NCBI GenBank assembly: GCA_903813345.2
Contig: CAIIXF020000008.1
Location: 17,842,822 to 17,906,821, forward strand
Reading direction: 5' to 3'
Length of the DNA stretch: 64,000 nucleotides
From: Owenia fusiformis
Lineage: Eukaryota > Annelida > Polychaeta > Sabellida > Oweniidae
Positions 34,001 through 43,219 of this stretch are shown one piece after another. The translations under genes were made by a program, and so were the position numbers. The notes beneath the pieces are model-generated. The model was given only the letters and a program-made list of their open reading frames with translations, had not been told where the DNA came from and ran no database searches. The first letter of the stretch is position 1. Each line of letters opens with the position of its first letter.

Positions 34001-37000
34001 AACACAGGTGCATTGGTAACCATTGAATCCATCAGTACAAATACCACCATTTTGGCATGGGTTACTAAAACACTCGTCTATATCTGTAAATACATGAACG
34101 ACGTTATGGGCGGCGTTAACCCTGAAATGCTAGATGGTGACCTTACCCTCCAGAAAACGGCGTCCAGTCTCAATGAAATTGATTTTATATTTCACTATGC
34201 TGCCCGCAGAAATTACGTTATTCTACATGAAACAATTATCATTGCTTATAATTTTCGTTCAGTGGCAGTCCGTTCTTACTGTTTCAGCACTGGACACAAA
34301 CGGTGGTAATAATACTAATAACGCTAATAACGTCAATAGTACAATAACGTCATTTCGAAGGGCAATATAGTGAAATATTGGACCGAGGGCCTTCAATCGG
34401 CCTTCGACAATCGGTCCAATATTTCACTATGCTGCCCGCAGAAATTACGTTATTGGTATCATTACCACTGTTAATGACCAGGACTGAAACAGCAAGAAAA
34501 TCTTACGCACTGAACGATCAAATTTCCCGGGGAAAATTGCCGTTCATTAATGCATTCTTGACCGGCTATATTGACCACCACTATGACGTCACATGCTGCT
34601 CAGGTCAATATAGTAAAATGAATGCCTTCTAAACTAGCACTAAAACCCCCTAGAACTGGCCCGGCAAGGTGGTAATAATAGTACAATAACGTCATTTCGA
34701 AGAGAAATATAGTGAAATATTGGACCGAGGGCCGAAGGCCCAAGGTCCAATATTTCACTATATTGCTCGCAGGAATGACGTTATTAGTATTATTACCACC
34801 GTTAACGACCAGGACTGAAAGAGCAAGAAAATCTTCCACGCACTGAACGATATCTAATTTCCCGGGGAAAATTGCCGGTCGTTAAATGCATTCTCGACCG
34901 GTCGTTAAATGCATTCTTGACCACCACTATGACGTCCCATATTGCTCAGGTCGATATAGTAAAATGAACGCCTTCTAAACTAGCACTTAAACCCCTAGAA
35001 CTGGCCCGGCAAGGTGGTAATAATCATTTCTTCGTGTATATATTGCCCTTTGAAATGACGTTATTGTACTCTTGTAAAGCTTTGAACATAGTGGTTATAA
35101 AATCTTAGCGAACAAACCTCCATTGTTAACATTCGTCAAATCGTAGAAAAATAAAAAAGTTGTTACAACTTTTTAAAACCTCAATAATCTGAATCGATTT
35201 CACTTATCAGCTACGGGTATTTTAGTTGTACACGAACTGAGCAGGTCAAAGCCATTCGTTATACATTCAATTTAACTATTTCTTCAGTTGTAGACATTCA
35301 ATCCAAGACCAGGTGTTACACCGGAATAGAAAAAATGATCACAATATGGTCATTCCGTGGTAACTCGTGGTCTTGGATTGAATCTTTCAACTTGATATAT
35401 AGTTTATTTGAAGATTCATTACGAACGGCATTTACCTGGTCAGTTGGTTTACAAATAAAATACCGGCAAGTGAAATCGGATCAAATGATCGAGGTTTCAA
35501 AAAGTTATGACAACTTTCCATATTTATAGGCGAAAGTAAACAAAGAAGGTTTCTTCACTAACACCCCAGTCACATTTGTCGCACGGCGGCCGCAAGTCGA
35601 CCGCAGATCAATTAAATCGGTGAATTTCTGCGGCGAGCGTAGAAAAATAACGCTCGCCTTGCGGCCTCCGTACGGCGTATGCAGATTTTTACAGGCCGAA
35701 GGGAAGGCGTAGAAATTATAACTCGGAGTTATAATTTTGGTTCATTTCTGAGGTCGCCGTAGAAATCAAACTGGCTCAACAAGATTGAATCATTATTTGT
35801 CAATGTTTCACGATCACTTTTCATTTGATATTACATCCTAGCACTATGAATAACATTTATAAGTTGTCCCGATGTAAATAAAATGAAAAAAGTATTATTT
35901 ATCAACAGAAATTTGAAATCCACCGTGCGGCTGCCGTGGGAAATGTGACTGCAAAAGTATGAGAGCGTAGAAATTCCACGGCGAGCGTAGAAATGTTACT
36001 GGCCGCAGAAATGATAGACCGCAAGGCCGCCGTAGGAAATGTGACTGGGGTGTAACACCCCAGTCACATTTGTCGCACGGCGGCCGCAAGTCGACCGCAG
36101 AACAATTAAATCGGTGAATTTCTGCGGGAGCGTAGAAAAACTACGCTCGCCTTGCGGCCTCCGTACGACGTATGCAGATTTTTACAGGCCGCAGGGAAGG
36201 CGTAGAAATTATAACTCGGAGTTATAATATTTGTTCATTTCTGAGGTCCCCATAGAAATCAACTGGCTCAACAAGATTGAATCATTATTTGTCAATGTTT
36301 CACGATCACTTTTCATTTGATATTACATCCTAGCACTTTGAATAACATTTATAAATTGTCCTGATGTAAATAAAATGAAAAAAACTATTATTTATCAATA
36401 TAAATTTAAAATTCACCGTGCGGCTGCCGTGGAAAATGTGACTTCAAAAGTATGAGAGCGCAGAAATTCTGCGGCGAGCGTAGAAAAGCTACTGGCCGCA
36501 GAAATGATAGACCGCAAGGTCGCCGTAGGAAATGTGACTGGGGTGTTACACCTAGGGGTGGGACGGATAACCGAAATACCGAAAAACCGCGGTTCATAGC
36601 CTTCGGATCGGTTTTCGGATCACAGCCCTACTTTCGGATCAGTTTTCGGATCGTTTTCGGATTAATATTTCATTGGTCAAGTATCAATAAAACAGTTAAA
36701 AACACTGTTTTACAGAAACATTTTTGATATTCCTAGTCCCTACCTTGTCTGTCTTGTCTGTTGCTAGCTCACTCGTTTACTAGATTCGTTTCGTATCCGC
36801 GTATTCGTATCCCTCGGTAATCAATCATGTGGTCCCTGGTACTATATTCTTTAGTCGTGTATTCTAAATATTATGTATTGTTCATGAAATACTATAACAT
36901 AAAATTCCATCTATAAAATATTGTTATAACTTCAGACAAAGCAGCTAATCATGTCAATCAATACAAATCCTTAAAATGAATGAACCGAACCGAAAAAACC

Positions 37001-40000
37001 GAACCGACGCCTGATGATCCGAAAAACCGAACCGAACTGAACCGAAACGAACCGTCCCATCCCTAGTAACTTACACCCCAGTCACATTGGTCGCACGGCG
37101 GCCGCAAGTCGACCGCAGAACAAATAAATCGGTGAATTTCTGCGGCGAGCGTAGAAATACTACGCTCGCCTTGCGGCCTCCGTACGGCGTATGCAGATTT
37201 TTACAGGCCGCAGGGAAGGCGTAGAAATTATAACTCGGAGTTATAATATTTGTTCATTTCTGAGGTCCCCGTAGAAATCAATTGGCTCAACAAGATTTAA
37301 TCATTATTTGTCAATGTTTCACGATCACTTTTCATTTGATATTACATCCTAGCACTATGAATAACATTTATAAATAACGGACACTTTTCAAAATTTTTTA
37401 AAATAAAACGTGGATGTCGTCAGGGAGATAGTTTGTCTTGCTACATGTTCATTCTTGCTTTAGAACCACTCTGTAACAAATTGAAATACGCCAGAGATAT
37501 TCAAGGTTTGAAAATGTTTGACAAAAATATTAAAGTCGGTATGTACGCTGATGATACTTTCGTGGTTCTCGATGGTTCAGAAAAATCTTTGAAAAGCTGC
37601 TTGCAAATTTTTAATTTATTTTATGAGGCATCTGGTCTAAAGCTTAATGTTGAAAAGACTTCCGTAATATGGTTAGGAACCAAATGTAATTCGGATGAAA
37701 GATTATTGAAAAATATTCCTCTGAATTGGGAAACCACCTTTAAATTACTTGGCATTCAATTTAATAATGACCTTAAGAATATTGAACGAGACAATCTTGA
37801 GACTAAATTTATAGAAATGCAAACAGTGATAAATCGATATAAGAGACGAAATTTGTCCCTGATAGGAAAAATAACGGTAATAAAGTCGTTTGCTCTGCCA
37901 AAAATAGTACATATAATGAAAATTCTGCCAAAAATATCAATTGAATATCATAAACGACTAAAACATTTATTTACTACATACCTGTGGAATTCTAATGTGT
38001 CAAAGGTGAATTTTCATCAAATATGTCAAGACTACAAAGATGGTGGTCTAAGAATGATCGATCCCCAAACCTTCGAGCAATCTCAGAAATTAACCTGGCT
38101 TCAGAAATTGACCAGACATGGTACATGGCAATTTGCAGCGCATGGTATAATTGGTATAAAAGATGCGAGAGAACTATTTGCATATGATGTAAAATCACTT
38201 CAAAAATTAGAGGCTAAAATTGAAAATACTTTTTGGAAAGGGATAATCAATATATTTCGCGCATACACAGCTATTAAAGAAGCCGAAATTGAATGCAATA
38301 TAGAATCATATGCTGAAAATATAATCTGCAACACATGGTTAAGATATAGCAAAAATGAGAATGTGAATAAAATCATAAAAAATACAAAGCAGGAAGGCTT
38401 AATCATTCTAAAAGACATGTATCACGAATCAAAAAGAATTTTGAGATTAAATGAATTTATGGACCGTTTTAACACAAAAATAAACTTCTTAGATTTTCTA
38501 AGTCTGAAAAACACAATTCCTGAAAAATGGAAAAAAATAATATCTGAAAATAATAAACCGCCTGAATATTATTCTGAATATAAAAAACATGTGTTAAAAT
38601 TCATGGAAAATAAAAAAAATTGTAAAATAATTTACTGGGAACTAATTAAAAACCTTGATTACAACGACAACTATGTGTATAAATGGAACGGTGATTTAGA
38701 TATTAATATTGAAGACCATGAATGGAAAAACATTAATAAAATTAATAAAATAAGTAACTATGAACCTAAATTAGCATCTTTCAACTATAAAGTAATCCAC
38801 AGATTTCTACCGACAAATAAATACTTAAAGATGTGTGGTATTAAGGAATCTGATAAATGCTGCTTTTGCAGTAGACACATAGAGACCCTGGTGCACCTGT
38901 TTTTAACGTGTGAGGTTGTCGAAATGGTAATTCAAGATATTAAAAACTGGCTTCCTAAAAAGCTTTCTGATTTATGTGACAAAAGTACAATCACTTTAGG
39001 ACCAGTAATTATAAATAGTGAAACAATATTGATAAATACAATTTTATCTATATACAGGAGATATATATACTTATGTAAATGTCTAAAGGTGCGTCCGACC
39101 TTTCTGGGACTGAAGAGAAACATAGAAGAATATTATTTAATAGATGTAAAAGTAGGAAGAGGAGAAAAATGGAAGGATATTAAAAATATATTGTAATTAC
39201 ATGTACTACAAGTTTATACTGCTTCATATTTTCCATGTTGTATAATTTTCATACTATTGTAAATGCTAAATGTTTTAGGGAAACGTGAAACACGTCTGTG
39301 TTAGGCAATGCTTGCCAAGAGTTTCAATGTTACCCTCTCACCCATCGACACTATTGTAAAATGACTAAACCTAAATATGTATTGAATGTACTGCTTGAAC
39401 TGAAATAAAAATCCATTAAAAAAAAAAAAAAAAACATTTATAAATTGTCCCGATGTAAATAAAATGAAAAAAGTATTATTTATCAACAGAAATTTAAAAT
39501 TCACCGTGCGGCTGCCGTGGAAAATGTGACTTCAAAAGTATGAGAGCGCAGAAATTCTGCGGCGAGCGTAGAAAAGCTACTGGCCGCAGAAATGATAGAC
39601 CGCAAGGTCGCCGTAGGAAATGTGACTGGGGTGTTACACCCCAGTCACATTGGTCGCACGGCGGCCGCAAGTCGACCGCAGAACAAATAAATCGGTGAAT
39701 TTCTGCGGCGAGCGTAGAAATACTACGCTCGCCTTGCGGCCTCCGTACGGCGTATGCAGATTTTTACAGGCCGCAGGGAAGGCGTAGAAATTATAACTCG
39801 GAGTTATAATATTTGTTCATTTCTGAGGTCCCCGTAGAAATCAATTGGCTCAACAAGATTTAATCATTATTTGTCAATGTTTCACGATCACTTTTCATTT
39901 GATATTACATCCTAGCACTATGAATAACATTTATAAATTGTCCCGATGTAAATAAAATGAAAAAAGTATTATTTATCAACAGAAATTTAAAATTCACCGT

Positions 40001-41287
40001 GCGGCTGCCGTGGGAAATGTGACTGCAAAAGTATGAGAGCGCAGAAATTCCACGGCGAGCGTAGAAATGTTACTGGCCGCAGAAATGATAGACCGCAAGG
40101 TCGCCGTAGGAAATGTGACTGGGGTGTAAGGTCATAATTTTTACTGAAATGTTATATTCCGTGATAATGTGTACCACGGCTATGATCATCCGGGTGTTTT
40201 AGAGGACATCCGTGTCGCCAAGTCAACACATATATACTCAGACCATGACAACGATCATGAAGATAAGCAAATGTAGGAAAGACCAACGATCGTTTTTCAA
40301 GTTTGCTAGGGATTCCACATTATCAACAATTATAGAGGTTTATAATTATCGATATTCTCGTATGTAAATGCTAATGGATTGGTACTATATCAGATTGATA
40401 ATAAATCTGACACAATCATTGTTATGAGCCTTTGACACGGTAAGTTGTTGGTGAGACTTCGTGTTCTAGCCATTCACTTAACTGAACTTACCAACATCAC
40501 ATTCCGCACCCTTATATCCAGGAAGACAAGTGCATTGGTAACCATTTAATCTATTCACACAATTTCCACCATTTTTGCATGGATCACTAGAGCACTCGTT
40601 AATAGCTGGAAGTACACGAGCACTATTAAAACATGCTACAAGTGCGAAGGTGCAATCAAGAGCCAAAATATAGTCCCCAGGTAAGAATCGATTTTCAGCC
40701 GACAGCAGAATGATTAAACTCTCACCTAATATTTTGAGGTTATCCAAGATGTCAGCTTTCCATAAAATGATATTTTCTGTCAAGTTAGATAGCTTTTGAT
40801 TAATTGTAGTGAGGGTAGAACCTTCCTTCCTAGTGGTAACAATGTCTTCTTCAGTTTTACCTATAACAAATGAAAACCTTAATAACGTGTACTCGAAGCT
40901 CTTGAACTATAGAAATAATGTTATTAAAATTAAATGCAACACCTATTCAAAATCTGAAGTATTACCTTGAAAAACGCCTCCACTGGCCAGTCCATTAATA
41001 ACACATTGAGCCATCATGATAACGATAACTGCACCCGATATGACGATCTTCCATTTATATTTCACGAGAAATGATTTTACCTCTTGCTTTTCAGGTAGAT
41101 TAGCATAGGTAGGGTTATAGTTGATTTCCTTTGGATTCTTCACATCCAAAGTTGCATATACACCCATGTTGAAATCACCAGCTTCAGTCTCAGCAGTATG
41201 TTGCTTTTTTACTTCTTCCAAGTTGATGTAAGTGAGGTCAACAGTATTAGGGGTTAATGGAAGAGGTGTATTCGAATTTTTAGACAT
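28033..41287 (-). CDS. Type II membrane receptor: tyrosine-motif tail, stalk, 3 EGF-like, discoidin
   Basis: Nine exons join in phase to 423 residues: 41287-40966, 40860-40726, 40605-40492, 34083-33970, 33483-33373, 32791-32668, 32297-32105, 29003-28856, 28043-28033. Exon 1 has no signal peptide. Its first 79 residues are a hydrophilic tail with YINL (20-23), YATL (44-47) and NPTY-ANL (58-64), then basic residues, then one membrane span at about 80-101, so the tail is cytoplasmic. Exon 2 is a probable coiled-coil stalk. Three 37-38 residue exons, all phase 1-1, each encode one EGF-like domain (DECxSNPCxNGG, six Cys). The last four exons encode an F5/8 type C domain, which binds glycans or lipids in other proteins ([40 protein letters not shown]). 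LTYINL fits the ITIM consensus. Innate recognition or adhesion with phosphotyrosine signalling is inferred. Orthology unknown. Confidence 0.8.
28125..28240. repeat. Second copy of the dispersed repeat at 1439-1655
   Basis: Shares AAAATCATGCAGTTTTTCA and CTGGCTGCGGCCCTGA with the first copy but is shorter. It lies in the last intron of the receptor gene. Confidence 0.5.
28556..28681. mobile_element. 126-bp MITE
   Basis: Terminal inverted repeats CTTGTATTCGCGAATGCAAC of about 22 bp bound a non-coding core, in the last intron of the receptor gene. TATTCGCGAATA is itself palindromic. Confidence 0.7.
29097..29275 (+). repeat. tRNA-derived SINE (tRNA-like head)
   Basis: 29097-29168 resembles a 72-nt tRNA: A box TGGCTCAGGGG at 29104-29114 and a perfect B box GGTTCGATTCC at 29147-29157, spaced as in tRNA genes. 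Acceptor, anticodon and T stems pair badly, so a working tRNA is unlikely. A non-tRNA tail of about 100 bp follows. Best read as a pol III SINE in an intron. Confidence 0.55.
29685..29797. mobile_element. 113-bp palindromic MITE (family member also at 33530-33605)
   Basis: GTTATGCACGGTCGGTTTGG at the left faces an inverted, diverged copy ending GTGCATAAC at the right, with ATATCC-type palindromes inside. The same termini bound 33530-33605. An AT-rich palindromic stretch with GAGCGGGCAGGATAT words lies next to it at 29550-29635. Confidence 0.6.
30660..31250. repeat. Degenerate repeat rich in CACCTGC(G/A)G E-box words
   Basis: A word of about 24 bp like CACCTGCGGTATATGGCATATTC recurs in both orientations in two clusters (30665-30785 and 31050-31245) bounded by inverted copies of CGTGATAC / GTATCACG. 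CACCTG/CAGGTG is present about nine times. It lies in a receptor-gene intron. Open frames here follow the repeat. Confidence 0.6.
32471..32610. mobile_element. 140-bp MITE
   Basis: TGCCTGGGTCAGATTTGCTC faces the inverse ending GAGCAAATGTGACCAAGGCA. Further in, CGGCCAGCGCCCGGCCGATT faces AATCGGCCGGGCGCCG around a loop with TTGTTCAA / TTGAACAA. The whole element folds into one long hairpin. Confidence 0.7.
33530..33605. mobile_element. Palindromic MITE, 76 bp
   Basis: GTTATGAACTAGGAGGTTTT faces the inverse AAACCGACCGTACATAAC. A smaller relative of the element at 29685-29797, in the intron just upstream of EGF exon 3. Confidence 0.55.
33609..33771. mobile_element. 163-bp MITE with 25-bp terminal inverted repeats
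   Basis: TTTATCCTATACCAAGTAGA at the left and its inverse TCTACTTGGCATAGGATAAA at the right, one mismatch in the core. No coding capacity. It directly follows the MITE at 33530-33605. Confidence 0.75.
33783..33859 (-). pseudogene. Decayed EGF exon of the receptor gene
   Basis: After a normal acceptor the minus strand reads [10 protein letters not shown], as in the working EGF exons. A one-base insertion then breaks the frame, after which [11 protein letters not shown] is readable in another frame. The segment for the last two cysteines and the donor are missing. It lies between EGF exons 2 and 3 and should be skipped, since neighbouring exons are all phase 1-1. Confidence 0.7.
34140..35065. 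repeat. Compound palindromic repeat, two related units
   Basis: Two tandem units of about 360 bp each carry a hairpin built from ATAGTGAAATATTGGACCGA and its inverse, CATTTCGAAG and ACGTTATT words, and GACCAGGACTGAAA. The first unit (about 34290-34660) is more diverged than the second (about 34670-35060). The arrangement suggests nested or tandem insertion of one foldback MITE family in the third intron of the receptor gene. Confidence 0.6.
35120..35540. mobile_element. Foldback MITE, arms about 170 bp
   Basis: The left arm (about 35155-35320) and right arm (about 35335-35510) are imperfect inverse copies, sharing ATTCAATCCAAGACCA and a GATTTCACTT-type stretch around a short centre near 35328. 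No coding capacity. Confidence 0.6.
35562..36052. mobile_element. Harbinger-like MITE, copy A
   Basis: 491 bp with terminal inverted repeats CACCCCAGTCACATTTGTCG, flanked by TAA at both ends (35559-35561, 36053-36055). A 3-bp TWA target duplication is typical of PIF/Harbinger transposons. The interior has GC-rich inverted words (CGGCGAGCGTAGAAA) and no open frame. Confidence 0.8.
36056..36545. mobile_element. Harbinger-like MITE, copy B
   Basis: 490 bp, about 95 percent like copy A by eye. It starts directly after copy A's TAA and ends before TTA at 36546-36548, so the two elements share one 3-bp target. Confidence 0.8.
36551..37065. mobile_element. hAT-like non-autonomous element
   Basis: It begins CTAGGGGTGGGACGGATAAC and ends with the inverse GTCCCATCCCTAG, a terminus often seen in hAT elements. 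Subterminal words AACCGAA and TTCGGAT are strongly repeated at both ends. I could not find a convincing 8-bp duplication, so the class is tentative. Confidence 0.55.
37376..39196 (+). CDS. LINE reverse transcriptase, C-terminal half (5'-truncated)
   Basis: The frame is open from the truncation point to the stop at 39194-39196, 606 codons, with no stops or frameshifts. It starts within RT just before [10 protein letters not shown]. The catalytic YADDT follows about 60 residues later, then GLKLNVEKT and FKLLGIQF (RT thumb region), then KDGGLRMID. Near the end is a C-terminal cysteine-histidine cluster (CCFC then [10 protein letters not shown]). RGCRQGD, DGSEKSL and the QDYKDGGL-type segment are characteristic of the Tx1 group of L1-like elements. 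The intact frame implies recent insertion. No start codon is expected, and this copy cannot move by itself. Confidence 0.88.
   Translation, partial: NGHFSKFFKIKRGCRQGDSLSCYMFILALEPLCNKLKYARDIQGLKMFDKNIKVGMYADDTFVVLDGSEKSLKSCLQIFNLFYEASGLKLNVEKTSVIWLGTKCNSDERLLKNIPLNWETTFKLLGIQFNNDLKNIERDNLETKFIEMQTVINRYKRRNLSLIGKITVIKSFALPKIVHIMKILPKISIEYHKRLKHLFTTYLWNSNVSKVNFHQICQDYKDGGLRMIDPQTFEQSQKLTWLQKLTRHGTWQFAAHGIIGIKDARELFAYDVKSLQKLEAKIENTFWKGIINIFRAYTAIKEAEIECNIESYAENIICNTWLRYSKNENVNKIIKNTKQEGLIILKDMYHESKRILRLNEFMDRFNTKINFLDFLSLKNTIPEKWKKIISENNKPPEYYSEYKKHVLKFMENKKNCKIIYWELIKNLDYNDNYVYKWNGDLDINIEDHEWKNINKINKISNYEPKLASFNYKVIHRFLPTNKYLKMCGIKESDKCCFCSRHIETLVHLFLTCEVVEMVIQDIKNWLPKKLSDLCDKSTITLGPVIINSETILINTILSIYRRYIYLCKCLKVRPTFLGLKRNIEEYYLIDVKVGRGEKWKDIKNIL
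37376..39432 (+). mobile_element. 5'-truncated Tx1/L1-like LINE
   Basis: The 13-bp target duplication AACATTTATAAAT lies at 37363-37375 and 39433-39445. The 3' end is a poly-A run. It contains the C-terminal half of one open frame, then a 3' UTR of about 220 bp. The 5' half (ORF1, endonuclease, N-terminal RT) is absent, as usual for incomplete target-primed reverse transcription. Confidence 0.88.
39637..40126. mobile_element. Harbinger-like MITE, copy D
   Basis: 490 bp with the same terminal inverted repeats. It directly follows copy C's TTA and ends before TAA at 40127-40129. It is closest in sequence to copy C. Confidence 0.8.
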
Positions 41288-43219
41288 TGTCTTGTTGATG
41301 TGGACAGGCAGGAAATATTAAGACAACAGAAAATATTAAGACAGCGGAAGATAAAGATGTAGGCACATGTGCTAAATTTTACAAGTCACTCTATGCAAAA
41401 TAACTAAGTCGTAATAGATTGTCGTAAACAATATTCGATCCAACATCCTCCCTCCTTTAAGGAAATATTATCACAATCCAAAATATACAAGATCACGGAA
41501 CAATTTCTTCATGTATATGTATAAGTTATTTGCGTCTAATAAGACAGTTACATTACATACAGAATTGGAAATATAAGAAAAGAAAAGAAAAAACATCACA
41601 ATATCTTACAACGTCACATATAATATGAAATTACGAAAATACGCTTTGCATACATTTCATTTACCACCCGAGATGAAAATCAGTTTATCAACGTCTGTCA
41701 ATTGAATCCCTATTCAGACACAAACAATAAAGTCTGCTGTAAACAGATTATACAAATAATTCATTTTGCAGCAAACGTCAAACAACTTACGTTTAGATGA
41801 GATTCAAAATGGATACTAGTATAGAAATGAAGAATTGTAATTTAAAATCTCACCTGTTACAATCCAAGATTAATTTTAGTCCGCCACTTGTGAATCGTCC
41901 AGTATAAAAGCTCCTCTATGTACGCAATTCCTCTTATATAAGCACAACTTCTCCACATAACAAAAAAGAATATTTTGCATGCAATATGAATAGATTGAAT
42001 TGAATTCTTTCAGATAAAGCGTTCGGTCAAGATGCTTACTCTGCCAATCGTATTGCACCTTTTTAACTTCCTGTTTATCGCTATTTACATTTTTAAAATA
42101 CACATAGTGTTAACGCAAAGGTTTTCATTTTGGCAAACAATGTCCTTTGATTTGAACAAAAACGACTATTTCAATGCATTAAGAATTTCAATAGAGTCGG
42201 ACCAACTTACATAAAAAAAACACTTGGGCTTTGGGAAAAACAAGAATTTGAAAGAGAAAAGCTTTGGAGCACATCACACTATATTCAAATCTATATCTAC
42301 AGAATTCAAGTAATTGTAATTAAACATACATTTTGCCTTTTGACATTTCAAATTATAAGACTCCAGATTGTAATCTGGAGTCTATTGTTTTTGCCCATTT
42401 TCTTATTCTTCTTAGACTCCAGATGGAATCCAGATGAAAATCTGGAGTCTATTGTTTTTGCCTCTTTTCCTTTTTAGACTCCAGATGAAAATCTGGAGTC
42501 GATTGTTTTTGCCATAGGCTAAGGGCGATAGAAATCATTTTTAAATAAAGATGGCATGGTAATCGATCTGTGTTTATCTATGTTTCTCTTTCAGGTGATC
42601 AATGGGAACCTTAGTGGTATTGGTAAAATCCACATTTCGGCCCTTAAAGTCGATCGTTCTTGTGAAACAGCCCTAGTATTTGATAGAAGACATATCCATA
42701 TACATACCAAATGTGTAGTGTCGATAAAAGCAAACTGAAATAGGCATAATATACCTACATGTAACAATAGCGAAATTGTACATTTTCTTTTCCAATGAAC
42801 AGATGGCGTACATGGTCGATACATAGACTAAATGAATCGTATTATATGAATATATCCACCATGTGCTGTTTGACTAATTTGAAAAACATGACATAAATAT
42901 TTGACAGATCGAATATATTTATGATAATTGTAGCTCGCTTTAGCTGTCTTTGGCCCATTTGGGAATGCTTTGGCGATGAACAGTCAATTTTTCATGTTGC
43001 ATAAGAACACTGCAAAGTACGCACAGGGGCACTTTGATTAAAAATAAATAAGTTGTTCACTTCCGATTATGTGTAGTCTCTTGAAGACATGTTTTGCTAT
43101 ACAGTAATTCCACCGATTCTTCTAAACAGCCATTCAAAGGCAAATCCATCTTGATAATCTCAGCAAGTTACCGCATTTTGAATTTCAAACGTATGACATA
43201 TTCCGTCAGGACCCGTCAT
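41288..43219. other. Intergenic between the receptor and PAN-discoidin genes
   Basis: It should contain the receptor promoter and 5' UTR. No TATA box or first non-coding exon could be fixed by eye. It contains the hairpin repeat at 42356-42560. The small frames at 41876-42103 and 42591-42824 have no support. Confidence 0.4.
42356..42560. repeat. Three tandem hairpins (GACTCCAGAT..ATCTGGAGTC)
   Basis: GACTCCAGAT with a nearby ATCTGGAGTC occurs three times, each followed by ATTGTTTTTGCC. The 3' part (GGCGATAGAAATCATTTTTA, then ATAAAGATGGCA) has an inverted copy at about 51837-51880, so the block is the end of an interspersed element. Confidence 0.6.

Larger units (their letters stand above)
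37074..39633. mobile_element. Harbinger-like MITE, copy C, split by a LINE
   Basis: The left part 37074-37375 and right part 39446-39633 add up to one element of the family. Flanks are TTA at both ends (37071-37073, 39634-39636). The LINE at 37376-39432 is inserted between them. Confidence 0.8.
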
